A DNA stretch of 44,951 bases, from NCBI GenBank assembly GCA_041653495.1, contig JBAZFF010000004.1, forward strand, positions 1 through 44,951, in the 5' to 3' direction. The notes beneath the pieces are model-generated. The model saw nothing but the letters and a program-made list of their open reading frames with translations. It ran no database searches and was not told the DNA's origin. Numbering within the stretch: position 1 is the stretch's first letter; the number at the start of each line of letters is the position of its first letter. The translations under genes and the position numbers were made by a program. Below, in pieces: positions 20,397 to 29,159 of the stretch. The stretch is from JBAZFF01 sp041653495. GTDB taxonomy: Bacteria; Patescibacteriota; Minisyncoccia; Minisyncoccales; RBG-13-42-11.

Positions 20397-23156
20397 TTAC
20401 TTATTCATAAACTTCCCGGTATAGCTCTTCTTGTTTTTGGCTATTGTCTGGGGCGTTCCTTCGGCTACTATGTAGCCTCCTTTTTCTCCCCCTTCCGGCC
20501 CCAAGTCCAAAATCCAGTCGGAATTCCTTATTACGTCGTTATTGTGCTCAATCACCAAAACTGTATTCCCCTTGTCCACCAATCCCCTCAAGACCTGGAT
20601 TAATTTGTTTACGTCTTCAAAATGCAGGCCTGTCGTAGGCTCGTCTAAAATGTATAGCGTCTTTCCGGTAGCTTTTCTGGAAAGCTCTGTGGCCAGTTTC
20701 ACCCTCTGGGCTTCTCCTCCTGATAAAGAAGGAGCAGGCTGCCCCAAATGGACGTAGCTCAATCCTACCTCGTTTAAGGTTTTCATTTTCTCATAAAGCC
20801 CGGGGATTGCTTTGAAGAACTCCATGGCTTCTTCCACGTTCATTTCCATGACCTGGGCTATGTTTTTTCCTTTGTACTCTATGGAAAGAGTTTCCTTGTT
20901 GAACCTCTGCCCCTTGCACTCGGAGCACTGGACATAGATATCCGGCAGGAAATACATTTCTATCTTTTTGACGCCCTGCCCCTCGCAGGCCTCGCACCTT
21001 CCCCCTTTCACGTTGAAAGAAAACCTGCCGGGCTGGTATCCCCTCATTCTGGCTTCCTTGGTCTTTGCGAATAAATCTCTGATGAATGCGAAAGCTCCCG
21101 TATATGTAGACGGATTTGATCTCGGAGTTCTGCCTATCGGGGACTGGTCGACTAATACGACTTTGTTTAAATGATTAATTCCGACGATTTCCTTGTGCGC
21201 TCCTGGAATATCCTTGGCATGATAGAACTTCTTTAACAGCGCTTTTGCCAAGATATCGTTCATAAGGGAACTCTTCCCGGATCCCGAAACCCCGGTGATG
21301 CAGACCAATTTTCCCAAAGGTATTTTAGCTGTAATGTTTTTCAAATTATGTTCCGTCGCTCCCTTAACCACCAAATATTTTTCTTTCTTTGGAAAAACCT
21401 TGTTGAGAGGAAACTTGATTTTCTTTCTGCCGGACAGATATTCTCCGGTAAGAGTCTTTGATTTTAACAGAGCTTTCGGAGTCCCCTCAAAAATAATCTT
21501 CCCTCCGTGGCTTCCCGCCTTGGGGCCCACATCTATCACCCAGTCGGCGCTCAATATCGTCTGCTCGTCGTGTTCCACGACTATGACGCTGTTCCCCAGA
21601 TCCCTCAGTTTCTTCAATGTTTCAATCAGCCTTCCCTGGTCCCTTGAATGCAGGCCTATTGAAGGCTCGTCCAATATATAAAGCACTCCGGTGAGCTTGG
21701 AGCCTATCTGGGTAGCCAGCCTGATTCTCTGTTCTTCTCCGCCGGACAAGATGTCCGCCCTCCTGCCTAAAGTCAGGTAATCCAAGCCGACATCCATTAG
21801 AAACTGCAGTCTGTTCAGTATTTCTTTTACTATGGGCTGAGAAATCTTTAATTCATTATCTTTTAAACATAACTCGGCAAAGAACTCTTTTACCTTCTCT
21901 ATTGAGAGAGACGTCACTTCTTCTATGGATTTCCCTCCCACGGTCACCGCTAAGACTTCCGGCTTCAGCCTTTTTCCCAAGCAGACCTCGCATTGCTTTT
22001 CAATCATATACTGCTCTATCTCCTGCCTGGCGAAATCAGACTCCGTTTCGTGGTATCTCCTTTCTAGGTTGGGGATCACTCCTTCAAACCCGTCTTCCCC
22101 GTATAGAATAATGTCTATCACTTTCTTTGGAAGGTCTTTGACGGATTCGTCCAGTGAGAACTTGTATTTCTCGGCCAAATCATTCAGCTTCCAATAATAA
22201 TATCCCTGTCTTCCTACCTTGTGGGAGGCATGAGCCCAAGGAAAAATAGCTCCCTCGGCCAAGGTTAAATTGTAATTAGGAATTACTAATTTGGGATCCA
22301 CCTCCAGTTTCTCTCCGAGTCCCTGGCAGGCGGTGCAGGCCCCGAAGGGGCTGTTGAAAGAAAACAGCCTGGGCTCCAGTTCGGGAAGCGATACTCCGCA
22401 GTCCTCGCAGGCGAAATGCTCGGAAAACAGCAAGTCGTTCACCATCACCAGGCCCTTCCCCAGCTTTAATGCCGTTTCCAAAGAATCAACCAGCCTGAAC
22501 TTGTCCAAGTCCTTGTCTATCACCAGCCTGTCTACGACAACTTCTATATTGTGCTTTTTCTGCTTGTCCAAATCCTTTAAAACAGCCTCCTCTATCCTGT
22601 AAATAATCCCGTTTATCCTGACTCTTACAAATCCGGCTTTTTGTATTTCCTCCAGCACTCCCCTGTGCTCCCCCTTTTTTCCCCTGACTACCGGGCCTAG
22701 AATCATGATTTCGGTTTTCGGCGCCATCTTTATAATCTGCTCCACTATCTGATCTATCGTTTGTCGGGATATCTCTTTCCCGCATTTGGGACAATGAGGG
22801 ACGCCGACTCTGGCAAACAAAAGACGGAGGTAATCGTATATCTCTGTAATGGTCCCTACCGTAGACCTGGGATTCTTTATGGACTTGCGCTGGTCAATGG
22901 AAATAGCCGGAGATATTCCTTCTATGGAATCTGCATCGGGCTTGTCCATCACTCCCAAGAACTGCCTGGCGTAAGCGGAAAGGGATTCCACATACCTTCT
23001 TTGCCCTTCCGCATAAAGAGTATCAAAAGCCAAGGAAGATTTGCCTGAACCAGAAAGTCCGGTGATGACAACGAGTTTGTTTTTCGGGATATCCAGGCTC
23101 ACATTCTTTAAATTGTGAACTCTGGCCCCGCGGATCTTTATAAAGTCCCTAGCCAT
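20397..23156 (-). CDS. uvrA: excinuclease ABC subunit A (UvrA)
   Basis: Start set at ATG 23156 (MARDFIKIRGARVHNLKN), giving 919 aa. The longer frame from a TTG at 23183 lies inside the promoter. Two ABC ATPase halves are present: Walker A GLSGSGKSSLAFD near residue 35 and GVSGSGKSSLMND near 625. Signature motifs are LSGGEEQRIRLA (usual LSGGEAQ) and LSGGEAQRVKLA, with Walker B YILDEPSIGLHSRD and YILDEPTTGLHFED. Zinc modules read CPKCGKEIS, CEDCGVSLPELEPRLFSFN and CEACEGQGVKKIEM...CSECKGQRF. It recognises bulky DNA damage with UvrB. Divergent from uvrC across 115 bases. Confidence 0.97.
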   Translation of the reverse strand: MARDFIKIRGARVHNLKNVSLDIPKNKLVVITGLSGSGKSSLAFDTLYAEGQRRYVESLSAYARQFLGVMDKPDADSIEGISPAISIDQRKSIKNPRSTVGTITEIYDYLRLLFARVGVPHCPKCGKEISRQTIDQIVEQIIKMAPKTEIMILGPVVRGKKGEHRGVLEEIQKAGFVRVRINGIIYRIEEAVLKDLDKQKKHNIEVVVDRLVIDKDLDKFRLVDSLETALKLGKGLVMVNDLLFSEHFACEDCGVSLPELEPRLFSFNSPFGACTACQGLGEKLEVDPKLVIPNYNLTLAEGAIFPWAHASHKVGRQGYYYWKLNDLAEKYKFSLDESVKDLPKKVIDIILYGEDGFEGVIPNLERRYHETESDFARQEIEQYMIEKQCEVCLGKRLKPEVLAVTVGGKSIEEVTSLSIEKVKEFFAELCLKDNELKISQPIVKEILNRLQFLMDVGLDYLTLGRRADILSGGEEQRIRLATQIGSKLTGVLYILDEPSIGLHSRDQGRLIETLKKLRDLGNSVIVVEHDEQTILSADWVIDVGPKAGSHGGKIIFEGTPKALLKSKTLTGEYLSGRKKIKFPLNKVFPKKEKYLVVKGATEHNLKNITAKIPLGKLVCITGVSGSGKSSLMNDILAKALLKKFYHAKDIPGAHKEIVGINHLNKVVLVDQSPIGRTPRSNPSTYTGAFAFIRDLFAKTKEARMRGYQPGRFSFNVKGGRCEACEGQGVKKIEMYFLPDIYVQCSECKGQRFNKETLSIEYKGKNIAQVMEMNVEEAMEFFKAIPGLYEKMKTLNEVGLSYVHLGQPAPSLSGGEAQRVKLATELSRKATGKTLYILDEPTTGLHFEDVNKLIQVLRGLVDKGNTVLVIEHNNDVIRNSDWILDLGPEGGEKGGYIVAEGTPQTIAKNKKSYTGKFMNK

Positions 23157-23164
23157 AATCCCCA

Positions 23165-23193
23165 ATTGTACTCTTGAAACCAAGATTTATCAA
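23165..23193 (-). promoter_or_regulatory. uvrA promoter, leaderless
   Basis: TTGATA (23193-23188), 17 bases, TACAAT (23170-23165). It ends 8 bases before the ATG at 23156. The spacer contains CTTG...CAAG symmetry (CTTGGTTTCAAG). Confidence 0.7.
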
Positions 23194-23236
23194 GGGGTAA
23201 TCCATTATTTGCGAAAACCGTCTTATTAGGCTTTTA

Positions 23237-23265
23237 TTGAAAAAAGACAAAGATTAAGCTAAAAT
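23237..23265 (+). promoter_or_regulatory. uvrC promoter, leaderless
   Basis: TTGAAA (23237-23242), 17 bases, TAAAAT (23260-23265), only 6 bases before the ATG at 23272. Transcription should begin at or next to the A of the start codon. Confidence 0.75.
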
Positions 23266-23271
23266 CCTGGA

Positions 23272-24555
23272 ATGGAGAAGATAAAATCTCTCAATATAAA
23301 GCATATCTCTAAGTTGCCAAGGGCTCCCGGAGTATATGTTTTTTATAATAAAAGGAAACTCTTATATATAGGAAAGGCTGTTGATATCAGGGAGAGGGTT
23401 TCAAACCACTTCCAGCAACCCTCTTACAGAGACGATATTTTTATTTCAAAAATAAACAAAATTGGATACATACCCACAGCTTCCGAGATAGAAGCACTCC
23501 TGCTGGAAGCAAAGTTGATCAAGAAGCACCACCCCAAATACAATATTGTCTGGAAGGACGACAAGAACTATTTTTACATCGGAATCACCAAGGAAGAATT
23601 CCCAAAAGTCTTTTTAACCCACCAGCCAGAAATAAATGTTTTAAAGACGAAATCGGAATACACGGGCCCCTTTGTGGACGGAAAAGCTCTAAAGGAGACT
23701 TTAAAATCCCTCAGGAGAGTGTTCCCATACCGAACCTGCAACTTCCTGCCGAATAAGCCCTGCCTCTGGTACCAGTTGGGAAGGTGTCCCGCTCCGTGTC
23801 TAACGAAATCAAAAACAGCGCAGCAGATTCCGAACTTGAAAACCGAAATAAAAAAAGAGACGCAAAAGGACACAAAAAACCTGATAAAATTTCTAAAAGG
23901 AGAAAAGAATCAGGTCCTTTCAAGCTTGAAGAAAGAAATGAAAAAGCTTTCCAGAGAGCAGAGGTTTGAAGAAGCCGGAAGAATTAAGAGGCAAATATTC
24001 TCCTTGGAAAAAGTGCTCCGACACTCCCATATAATAGAAGAGGAAACACAGGAGAAAGGGGAATTAGAGAACGCCCTTAAAAGAATATTCAAAACAAAGA
24101 AAGAAGTGGAAAGAGTGGAAGCTTACGACATATCCAACATCCAGGGGAAGGAAGCGACGGGATCTATGGTCACTTTCATAAACGGAAAGCCCAATAAGAG
24201 CTTTTACAGGAAATTCAAAATCAGGATGGAACAGAGCCCGAATGATACGGCCATGCTAAAGGAAGTACTCCAAAGAAGAATAAGCCACAGAGAATGGCCC
24301 TTGGCGGATTTGATTCTAGTAGACGGAGGAAAGGGACAGCTTAATGCGGCCGGAGAAATAATAAAGAATAAAACAACCGTAATATCCTTGGCCAAGAGAG
24401 AGGAAGAAATATATATGGAAGGAAGGCGGAAACCGATTCCGGCCAAGTCCCTCCCCAGGGATGTCTTCAATCTTTTGCTGTCCGCGAGGGACGAAGCCCA
24501 CAGATTCGCCATTTCTTACCACAAAAAGCTCAGGCAGAAGGCGGCTGGCCTTTAG
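23272..24555 (+). CDS. uvrC: short UvrC excinuclease without HhH domain
   Basis: A 427-aa UvrC, against about 600 in E. coli. The GIY-YIG 3' nuclease has Gly20-Val-Tyr22 and Tyr32-Ile-Gly34 with Arg40 and a downstream EALLLEAKLIK Glu. A cysteine cluster CNFLPNKPCLWYQLGRCPAPC (residues ~155-175, quoted in part: CLWYQLGRCPAPC) matches the Fe-S site known in UvrC. The UVR domain reads KKLSREQRFEEAGRIKRQI. The RNase H-like 5' nuclease has EAYDISNIQG and LADLILVDGGKGQLNAA (Asp residues present) and HRFAISYHKKLR. The protein ends right there, so the tandem helix-hairpin-helix DNA-binding domain is missing. No frameshifted remnant follows. Confidence 0.95.
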   Translation: MEKIKSLNIKHISKLPRAPGVYVFYNKRKLLYIGKAVDIRERVSNHFQQPSYRDDIFISKINKIGYIPTASEIEALLLEAKLIKKHHPKYNIVWKDDKNYFYIGITKEEFPKVFLTHQPEINVLKTKSEYTGPFVDGKALKETLKSLRRVFPYRTCNFLPNKPCLWYQLGRCPAPCLTKSKTAQQIPNLKTEIKKETQKDTKNLIKFLKGEKNQVLSSLKKEMKKLSREQRFEEAGRIKRQIFSLEKVLRHSHIIEEETQEKGELENALKRIFKTKKEVERVEAYDISNIQGKEATGSMVTFINGKPNKSFYRKFKIRMEQSPNDTAMLKEVLQRRISHREWPLADLILVDGGKGQLNAAGEIIKNKTTVISLAKREEEIYMEGRRKPIPAKSLPRDVFNLLLSARDEAHRFAISYHKKLRQKAAGL

Positions 24556-24595
24556 CGCTTGATTAGAAAACTGAAATTTGATACCATGAAAAAAG

Positions 24596-24964
24596 ATGAT
24601 TAAGTTAGTTTTTCAAATGTTAGCTGGCGTTGCCAGTTTTTGGCTTGCCGACAGGTTTGTGCCGGGCGTGGAATTCACGGGAAGCATCAAATACCTTATA
24701 ATATCCGGGGCGATTTTGGGGCTTATAAACTTTTTTGTAAAGCCGGTATTAAAGATAATAACCCTTCCTTTGAGGTTGCTGACCTTGGGGATATTCGGCT
24801 GGATAATAAATATAATTATCGTCTGGGCCGTAGATATCTTCTTCCCGGAGCTGATAATAGACGGAATCATTCCCCTGCTCTGGACGACTCTAATCGCTTT
24901 CGTCGTAAGCTTCTTCTTGGGCCTTTATAACCCGAAGGGATCAATAAGAGAAAAAATAGAATAA
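24596..24964 (+). CDS. phage-holin-family (PF04020, YvlD-like) membrane protein
   Basis: A 122-aa protein with four transmembrane helices (about residues 3-20, 30-50, 55-80 and 88-110). It has the family pattern ADRFVPGVEFTGSIKYLIIS, LGLINFFVKPVLKIITLPL, LLTLGIFGWIINIIIVW and FFLGLYNP. This family (4-TMS phage holin superfamily IV / YvlD) is chromosomal in most bacteria and need not come from a phage. Role unknown, possibly envelope stress. It lies one base before secG. Confidence 0.88.
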   Translation: MIKLVFQMLAGVASFWLADRFVPGVEFTGSIKYLIISGAILGLINFFVKPVLKIITLPLRLLTLGIFGWIINIIIVWAVDIFFPELIIDGIIPLLWTTLIAFVVSFFLGLYNPKGSIREKIE

Positions 24965-24965
24965 C

Positions 24966-25181
24966 ATGGAAACATACATACAATTCGGACAAATAGTAGT
25001 ATCAGTAATTCTAATAGTCTTAATCCTCCTGCAGCAAAGAGGAACGGCTTTAGGTTCTGCTTTCGGACAGGAAGGAGGATTCTACTCTACCAGGAGGGGA
25101 TTTCAGCAGAAACTGTTCGTAGCTACGGTAATTCTGGGGTTCGCATTTATAGCTTTGTCTATATTGAATCTCGTATTTTAA
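24966..25181 (+). CDS. secG: preprotein translocase subunit SecG
   Basis: A 71-aa protein with two helices (residues 6-23 and 49-69) around the conserved cytoplasmic loop LLQQRGTALGSAFGQEGGFY...RRGFQQKL. It is part of the SecYEG channel in the cytoplasmic membrane. It lies one base after the holin-like gene and three bases before the substrate-binding-protein gene. Confidence 0.95.
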   Translation: METYIQFGQIVVSVILIVLILLQQRGTALGSAFGQEGGFYSTRRGFQQKLFVATVILGFAFIALSILNLVF

Positions 25182-25184
25182 ACT

Positions 25185-27161
25185 ATGGCGATCAAGCTGC
25201 CCTCCAAAAACCAATGGAGGCAATTTTTAAAAGTTCTAAGCAAAAAGGAGAAAAAAGCTTTTTTTCTGTTTTTGCTTATGTTCCTCTTCGGCCTCTTTTC
25301 CTTCGCCAGCAGCTTTTATCTTGATAACACCTTGGAAATGGCCTCAAGAGGCGGAAGCTATACGGAAGGAATAGTGGGTTCCCCCAGATTCATAAATCCC
25401 GTTTACGCTTCCAGGGATTCGGACAGGGACATGACGGAATTGATTTATTCCGGACTCATGAAATACGATGAGAAAGGGAATATAGTGCCGGATCTCGCTG
25501 AAAGCTATGAGGTTCTGGAAGAAGGAACGGTTTTCGAATTCAAACTGAGGGAAGACGTCCTCTGGTCTGACGGAGAGAACGTGACGGCGAACGACGTCAT
25601 CTTCACCATAAAAGCGCTGCAAAACGCCTCCATCAAGAGCCCCGTAAGAGCGAACTGGCTGGGGGTGGAGACCGAGAAACTGTCGGAATATGCCATGAGG
25701 TTCAAACTAGACAATTCCTCCGCCACTTTCCTTGAGAACTGCACCCAGAAAATAATCCCGGAGCATATTTGGGAAGAAATATCCTCCCAGAACTTCCCTC
25801 TTTCAATATATAATTTCAAACCGGTAGGATCCGGGCCATATAAAATAAAGGACTTGGAGCAGGACAGCTTGGGGAACATAAAATCCCTGGAACTTACCGT
25901 TAACGCCGGAGGGTCTGTGGAGCCCAATATCCCGAACTTAAAATTCCTGTTTTTTGATACGGAGGAAGAAGCCATAGAAGCATTAAAAGACGGGGACATA
26001 GAGGGGTTAGCCGTCTCTTCGCCGGAGAATTACAACGAGGCGAAAGAGGACGGACTTTCGGAATATTCCCTGTCTCTCCCCAGGTACTTCTCTGTCTTTT
26101 TGAATTCCGAAAACTCGGAAATACTGGCGGACAAAGAAATAAGAAAGGCCCTGAATTACGCTACCGACAAAAGCTCCTTGGTCGCAAATGTCTTATTCGG
26201 ACTCGGGAGCGCAGTCGACTCCCCCATTCTACCGGCGGTCTACGGCTTTTCTGATGTTAAAGTCTCTTACGCGTACGACAAAGAAAAAGCAAAACAGATC
26301 CTAACAGACCGCGGCTATTCTCTGAATGAAAGCGGAATAATGGAAAAGACCGTGGAAAAGACTCCTTCCTTCCAGTTCAGCAGAGACTTGGTTCTGGGGT
26401 CTACGGGAAACGAAGTTTCAGAACTGCAGAAGTGCCTGGCCCAAGATCCGGAGATTTACCCTGAAGGGACAGTGTCCGGATACTTTGGAGCCAAGACAAA
26501 GGAGGCCGTGATCGCTTTCCAAGAGAAATACAAATCCGAAATACTTACCCCGAGCGGACTCACCTCGGGAAACGGCAAGGTCTTGAGTTCTACCAGGAAG
26601 AAGCTGAATGCGCTCTGTGCCGCTCCTTCCACGGAGAAGTCCACCCTTTCCTTCACCTTGGTAACCGGAGAGCAGGAGAACCTCGTAAATGTAGCCCTAG
26701 AACTGCAGAAGCAGTGGAAAGAAATAGGAGTGAATCTGGACATTAAGACTTACGAACTGTCGTCTTTAGAGCAAGACGTGATAAAGCCCAGGGACTATGA
26801 AATGCTTTTATTCGGGGAGGTCCTGGGAGCTACTCCCGACCCCTACCCTTTCTGGCACTCTTCCCAGGCGGAGGATCCGGGACTGAACCTCTCCCAATAT
26901 AACAATAAGAATGCGGACAAGCTGCTGGAAGGAAACAGGCAATCGCTGGATCCAGAAGAAAGAAAAAGCAAGCTTGAACAGTTCCAGGAGATTCTCCTGG
27001 CCGATGCTCCTGCAGTATTCCTTTACAGCCCGAAGTACATCTATTTGGTTTCCGAGAATATCAGAGGGATAAACAATAAGATCATAGCCGATTCCTCTAA
27101 GAGGTTCTCGGGCATAGAAAAATGGTATACTAAGACAAAAAGAGTATGGGACTGGAACTGA
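25185..27161 (+). CDS. oligopeptide-binding-type protein (SBP family 5) with inserted peptidoglycan-binding domain
   Basis: A 658-aa protein with one N-terminal membrane helix (residues ~25-45, not a lipoprotein signal). The SBP_bac_5 fold covers residues ~58-395 and ~485-658: GSPRFINPVYASRDSDRD, LIYSGLMKYDEKG, LREDVLWSDGENVTANDV, VGSGPYKI, IRKALNYATDKSSLV, then FTLVTGEQENLVNVALELQ, YEMLLFGEV, DPYPFWHSSQAED. Between them (residues ~396-479) sits a PG_binding_1-like domain: LGSTGNEVSELQKCLAQDPE, VSGYFGAKTKEAVIAFQEKY, LSSTRKKLNALC. No ABC permease or ATPase is adjacent. It may hold peptides or muropeptides at the cell wall. Confidence 0.9.
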   Translation: MAIKLPSKNQWRQFLKVLSKKEKKAFFLFLLMFLFGLFSFASSFYLDNTLEMASRGGSYTEGIVGSPRFINPVYASRDSDRDMTELIYSGLMKYDEKGNIVPDLAESYEVLEEGTVFEFKLREDVLWSDGENVTANDVIFTIKALQNASIKSPVRANWLGVETEKLSEYAMRFKLDNSSATFLENCTQKIIPEHIWEEISSQNFPLSIYNFKPVGSGPYKIKDLEQDSLGNIKSLELTVNAGGSVEPNIPNLKFLFFDTEEEAIEALKDGDIEGLAVSSPENYNEAKEDGLSEYSLSLPRYFSVFLNSENSEILADKEIRKALNYATDKSSLVANVLFGLGSAVDSPILPAVYGFSDVKVSYAYDKEKAKQILTDRGYSLNESGIMEKTVEKTPSFQFSRDLVLGSTGNEVSELQKCLAQDPEIYPEGTVSGYFGAKTKEAVIAFQEKYKSEILTPSGLTSGNGKVLSSTRKKLNALCAAPSTEKSTLSFTLVTGEQENLVNVALELQKQWKEIGVNLDIKTYELSSLEQDVIKPRDYEMLLFGEVLGATPDPYPFWHSSQAEDPGLNLSQYNNKNADKLLEGNRQSLDPEERKSKLEQFQEILLADAPAVFLYSPKYIYLVSENIRGINNKIIADSSKRFSGIEKWYTKTKRVWDWN

Positions 27162-27163
27162 AA

Positions 27164-28144
27164 ATGAAAAAAATAATCCTGGATTTCCCATCCCAATTTA
27201 AAAGGGGGCTAAAATCCGGTGAAAACGTATCCTTGAAGCATTATGCCTTCATCTCCCCTCCTAGCAATATAATAATCTGCGGAATGGGAGGATCCGCCCT
27301 GCCAGCCGAGATATTGGCCGATCTTACGCCTCTTAATATTTTCGTGCACAAATCCTACGGGCTTCCCCTGCAGGCCGGGAATGGAAGCATTATTATCTGC
27401 GCATCCTACTCCGGAGACACGGAGGAGACTATTTCCGCTTTCAAAGAATCTTTAAACAGGAAACTTCCGCTTATCGCCATTACGGGAGGAGGAGAATTGG
27501 CAAAACTGGCAAAGAAGAACAACATCCCCCTGGCCTTGCTCCCCGGCCCCAGAATGCAGCCGAGATATGCCTTGGGGTTGCAGTTTGCGGCTTTGGTAAG
27601 GATATTGGAAAACCACTACCTCCTGCCGGATAATTTCTTGAGAGAAGTCTTAAGCCTTTCCCTAAATCCTAAAGCGCTTGAGAATAGGGGGAGGGAACTG
27701 GCTAAAAAGATTGGGAAGAAGATTCCCCTAATATACGTGCCGGAAAAATTAAAGGGATTAGGCCTTTATTTGAAAAATAATTTCAATGAGAACGCGAAAA
27801 CCTTGGCCTTCTGCAATCATATTCCGGAGATGAACCACAACGAGATCGTCGGATTCTGGAAAATCAAAGACAAGGAGATAAAAAGCCATATCTTCCCGGT
27901 AATATTAAGAAATAAGAACGATAATTCAAGAATATTGAAAAGAATAGGAATAATGGAAAACATATTTAAAGAGGAAAAAATCCAATATGCAACCGTTGAC
28001 ATTTCGGGGAAAAATATGCTAGAAATAATATTCAGCAGTTCTCTCTTGGGTCTTTGGGCCTCATATTATCTGGCCCTGGATTACGATGTAGATCCGACCC
28101 GGATCAAGATAATAGAAGAAATTAAAAACAGACTAAAGAAATGA
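27164..28144 (+). CDS. bifunctional phosphoglucose/phosphomannose isomerase
   Basis: Start placed at ATG 27164 (MKKIILDFPSQFKRG, 326 aa), two bases after the upstream TGA. An ATG at 27146 would overlap the previous gene. SIS-domain signatures are IIICGMGGSALPAEIL and IICASYSGDTEETISAF, with later PLALLPGPRMQPRYALGLQ, MNHNEIVGFW and LDYDVDPTRIKIIEE (the usual PGI/PMI C-terminus). It interconverts glucose-6-phosphate, mannose-6-phosphate and fructose-6-phosphate, feeding sugar-nucleotide synthesis. It overlaps galU by 4 bases. Confidence 0.92.
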   Translation: MKKIILDFPSQFKRGLKSGENVSLKHYAFISPPSNIIICGMGGSALPAEILADLTPLNIFVHKSYGLPLQAGNGSIIICASYSGDTEETISAFKESLNRKLPLIAITGGGELAKLAKKNNIPLALLPGPRMQPRYALGLQFAALVRILENHYLLPDNFLREVLSLSLNPKALENRGRELAKKIGKKIPLIYVPEKLKGLGLYLKNNFNENAKTLAFCNHIPEMNHNEIVGFWKIKDKEIKSHIFPVILRNKNDNSRILKRIGIMENIFKEEKIQYATVDISGKNMLEIIFSSSLLGLWASYYLALDYDVDPTRIKIIEEIKNRLKK

Positions 28145-29025
28145 GAAAAGTCAGGAAAGCCATTGTTCCTATAGCCGGATTGGGAACAAGATTTTTACCT
28201 TTTTCAAAGACTCTGTCTAAGGAACTTTTTCCTTTGGCGGATTTGCCGATGCTCCAGTATCTATTAAAAGAACTCAAGGACTCCAAGATAAAAGAAGTGA
28301 TCTTCGTGAACAGGCCGGAGAAGGCAGGCATTCTGGATTATTTCAAACCGGATGGCAAGTTGAAAGAGATCCTGAGAAAAAGGGGCAAAAAAGACTTGCT
28401 GAAAGAAGTGGCTGATCTGGAAAGAATAACCGAGGGAATGGTATTAAGGCAGGTATTTCAGAAAGAGCCTTTGGGGGCGGCCCACGCAGTCCTGCAGGCA
28501 AAAAAATACGTAAAGAATGAGCCCTGCGCCGTGCTATGGGCCGACGACTTGGTGGCTTCGAAAGTTCCCTGCACAAAACAGCTTATGGATGCTTTTGAAA
28601 ATTATCAAAGGCCTATTACGGCCCTCTATAGGGTGCCCAAAGAGAGCTTCAAATACTACGGGATGGCAGACGCCAAAAAGATCGGAAACCGCATTTTTAA
28701 AATAAACAAGTTCGTAGAGAAGCCGAAGACGGCGGAAAAAGCTCCGTCCAACCTGGCCGTGGTGGGAAAGTACATAATAACCCCCGATGTCTTTGATATC
28801 TTGGGAAAAATTAAGTTTGACCTAAAGAGCGACTTGTCTATGACGGAAATATTGAGCTACATGGCCGAAAACGGAAAGGACGTTTACGGATGCGAATTTG
28901 AAGGAAAATGGCTGGAATGCGGAAATAAGCTGGCTTATCTCAAGACCAACATTTACTTCATCTTGAATCACCCCAAATACGGAAAAGAAATAAGAAAATA
29001 CATAAAGCAGGAAAAACTCTGCTAA
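28141..29025 (+). CDS. galU: UTP-glucose-1-phosphate uridylyltransferase (GalU)
   Basis: A 294-aa nucleotidyltransferase: MRKVRKAIVPIAGLGTRFLP, FSKTLSKELFPLADLPMLQY, EVIFVNRPEKAGILDYF, LGAAHAVLQAKKYV, AVLWADDLVAS, FVEKPKTAEKAPSNLAVVG and the C-terminal EGKWLECGNKLAYLKTNI. It makes UDP-glucose from UTP and glucose-1-phosphate for envelope glycans, working with the isomerase upstream and the phosphomutase at 31786. Start overlaps the isomerase stop (ATGA). tRNA-Leu begins 4 bases after its stop, probably on the same transcript. Confidence 0.95.
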   Translation: MRKVRKAIVPIAGLGTRFLPFSKTLSKELFPLADLPMLQYLLKELKDSKIKEVIFVNRPEKAGILDYFKPDGKLKEILRKRGKKDLLKEVADLERITEGMVLRQVFQKEPLGAAHAVLQAKKYVKNEPCAVLWADDLVASKVPCTKQLMDAFENYQRPITALYRVPKESFKYYGMADAKKIGNRIFKINKFVEKPKTAEKAPSNLAVVGKYIITPDVFDILGKIKFDLKSDLSMTEILSYMAENGKDVYGCEFEGKWLECGNKLAYLKTNIYFILNHPKYGKEIRKYIKQEKLC

Positions 29026-29029
29026 ACAA

Positions 29030-29111
29030 GCGGATGTGGCGGAACTGGTATACGCGTACGCTTCAGGAGCGTATGCCGAAAGGCTTGTGGGTTCGAGTCC
29101 CACCATCCGCA
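29030..29111 (+). tRNA. tRNA-Leu (anticodon CAG)
   Basis: An 82-base class II tRNA: acceptor GCGGATG/CATCCGC, D arm with GGAACTGGTATAC, anticodon arm ACGCT-TCAGG-AGCGT (anticodon CAG), variable arm TGCCGAAAGGCT, T arm GTGGG-TTCGAGT-CCCAC, discriminator A. No encoded CCA. It sits between galU and rnj, followed by a GGAGA/TCTCC hairpin at about 29123-29140. Confidence 0.95.
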
Positions 29112-29159
29112 CAGTCAAAAAACTGGAGATTTTAGTCTCCTGAATAATAATTAATTAAA

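Noticed and set aside
23157..23183. TTG start extending UvrA by nine residues
   Set aside because: The segment is the spacer and -10 of a TTGATA-N17-TACAAT promoter, and UvrA proteins begin near the later ATG.
24596..24964. Prophage signal from the holin-family protein
   Set aside because: PF04020 proteins are widespread chromosomal membrane proteins; no phage gene is nearby.
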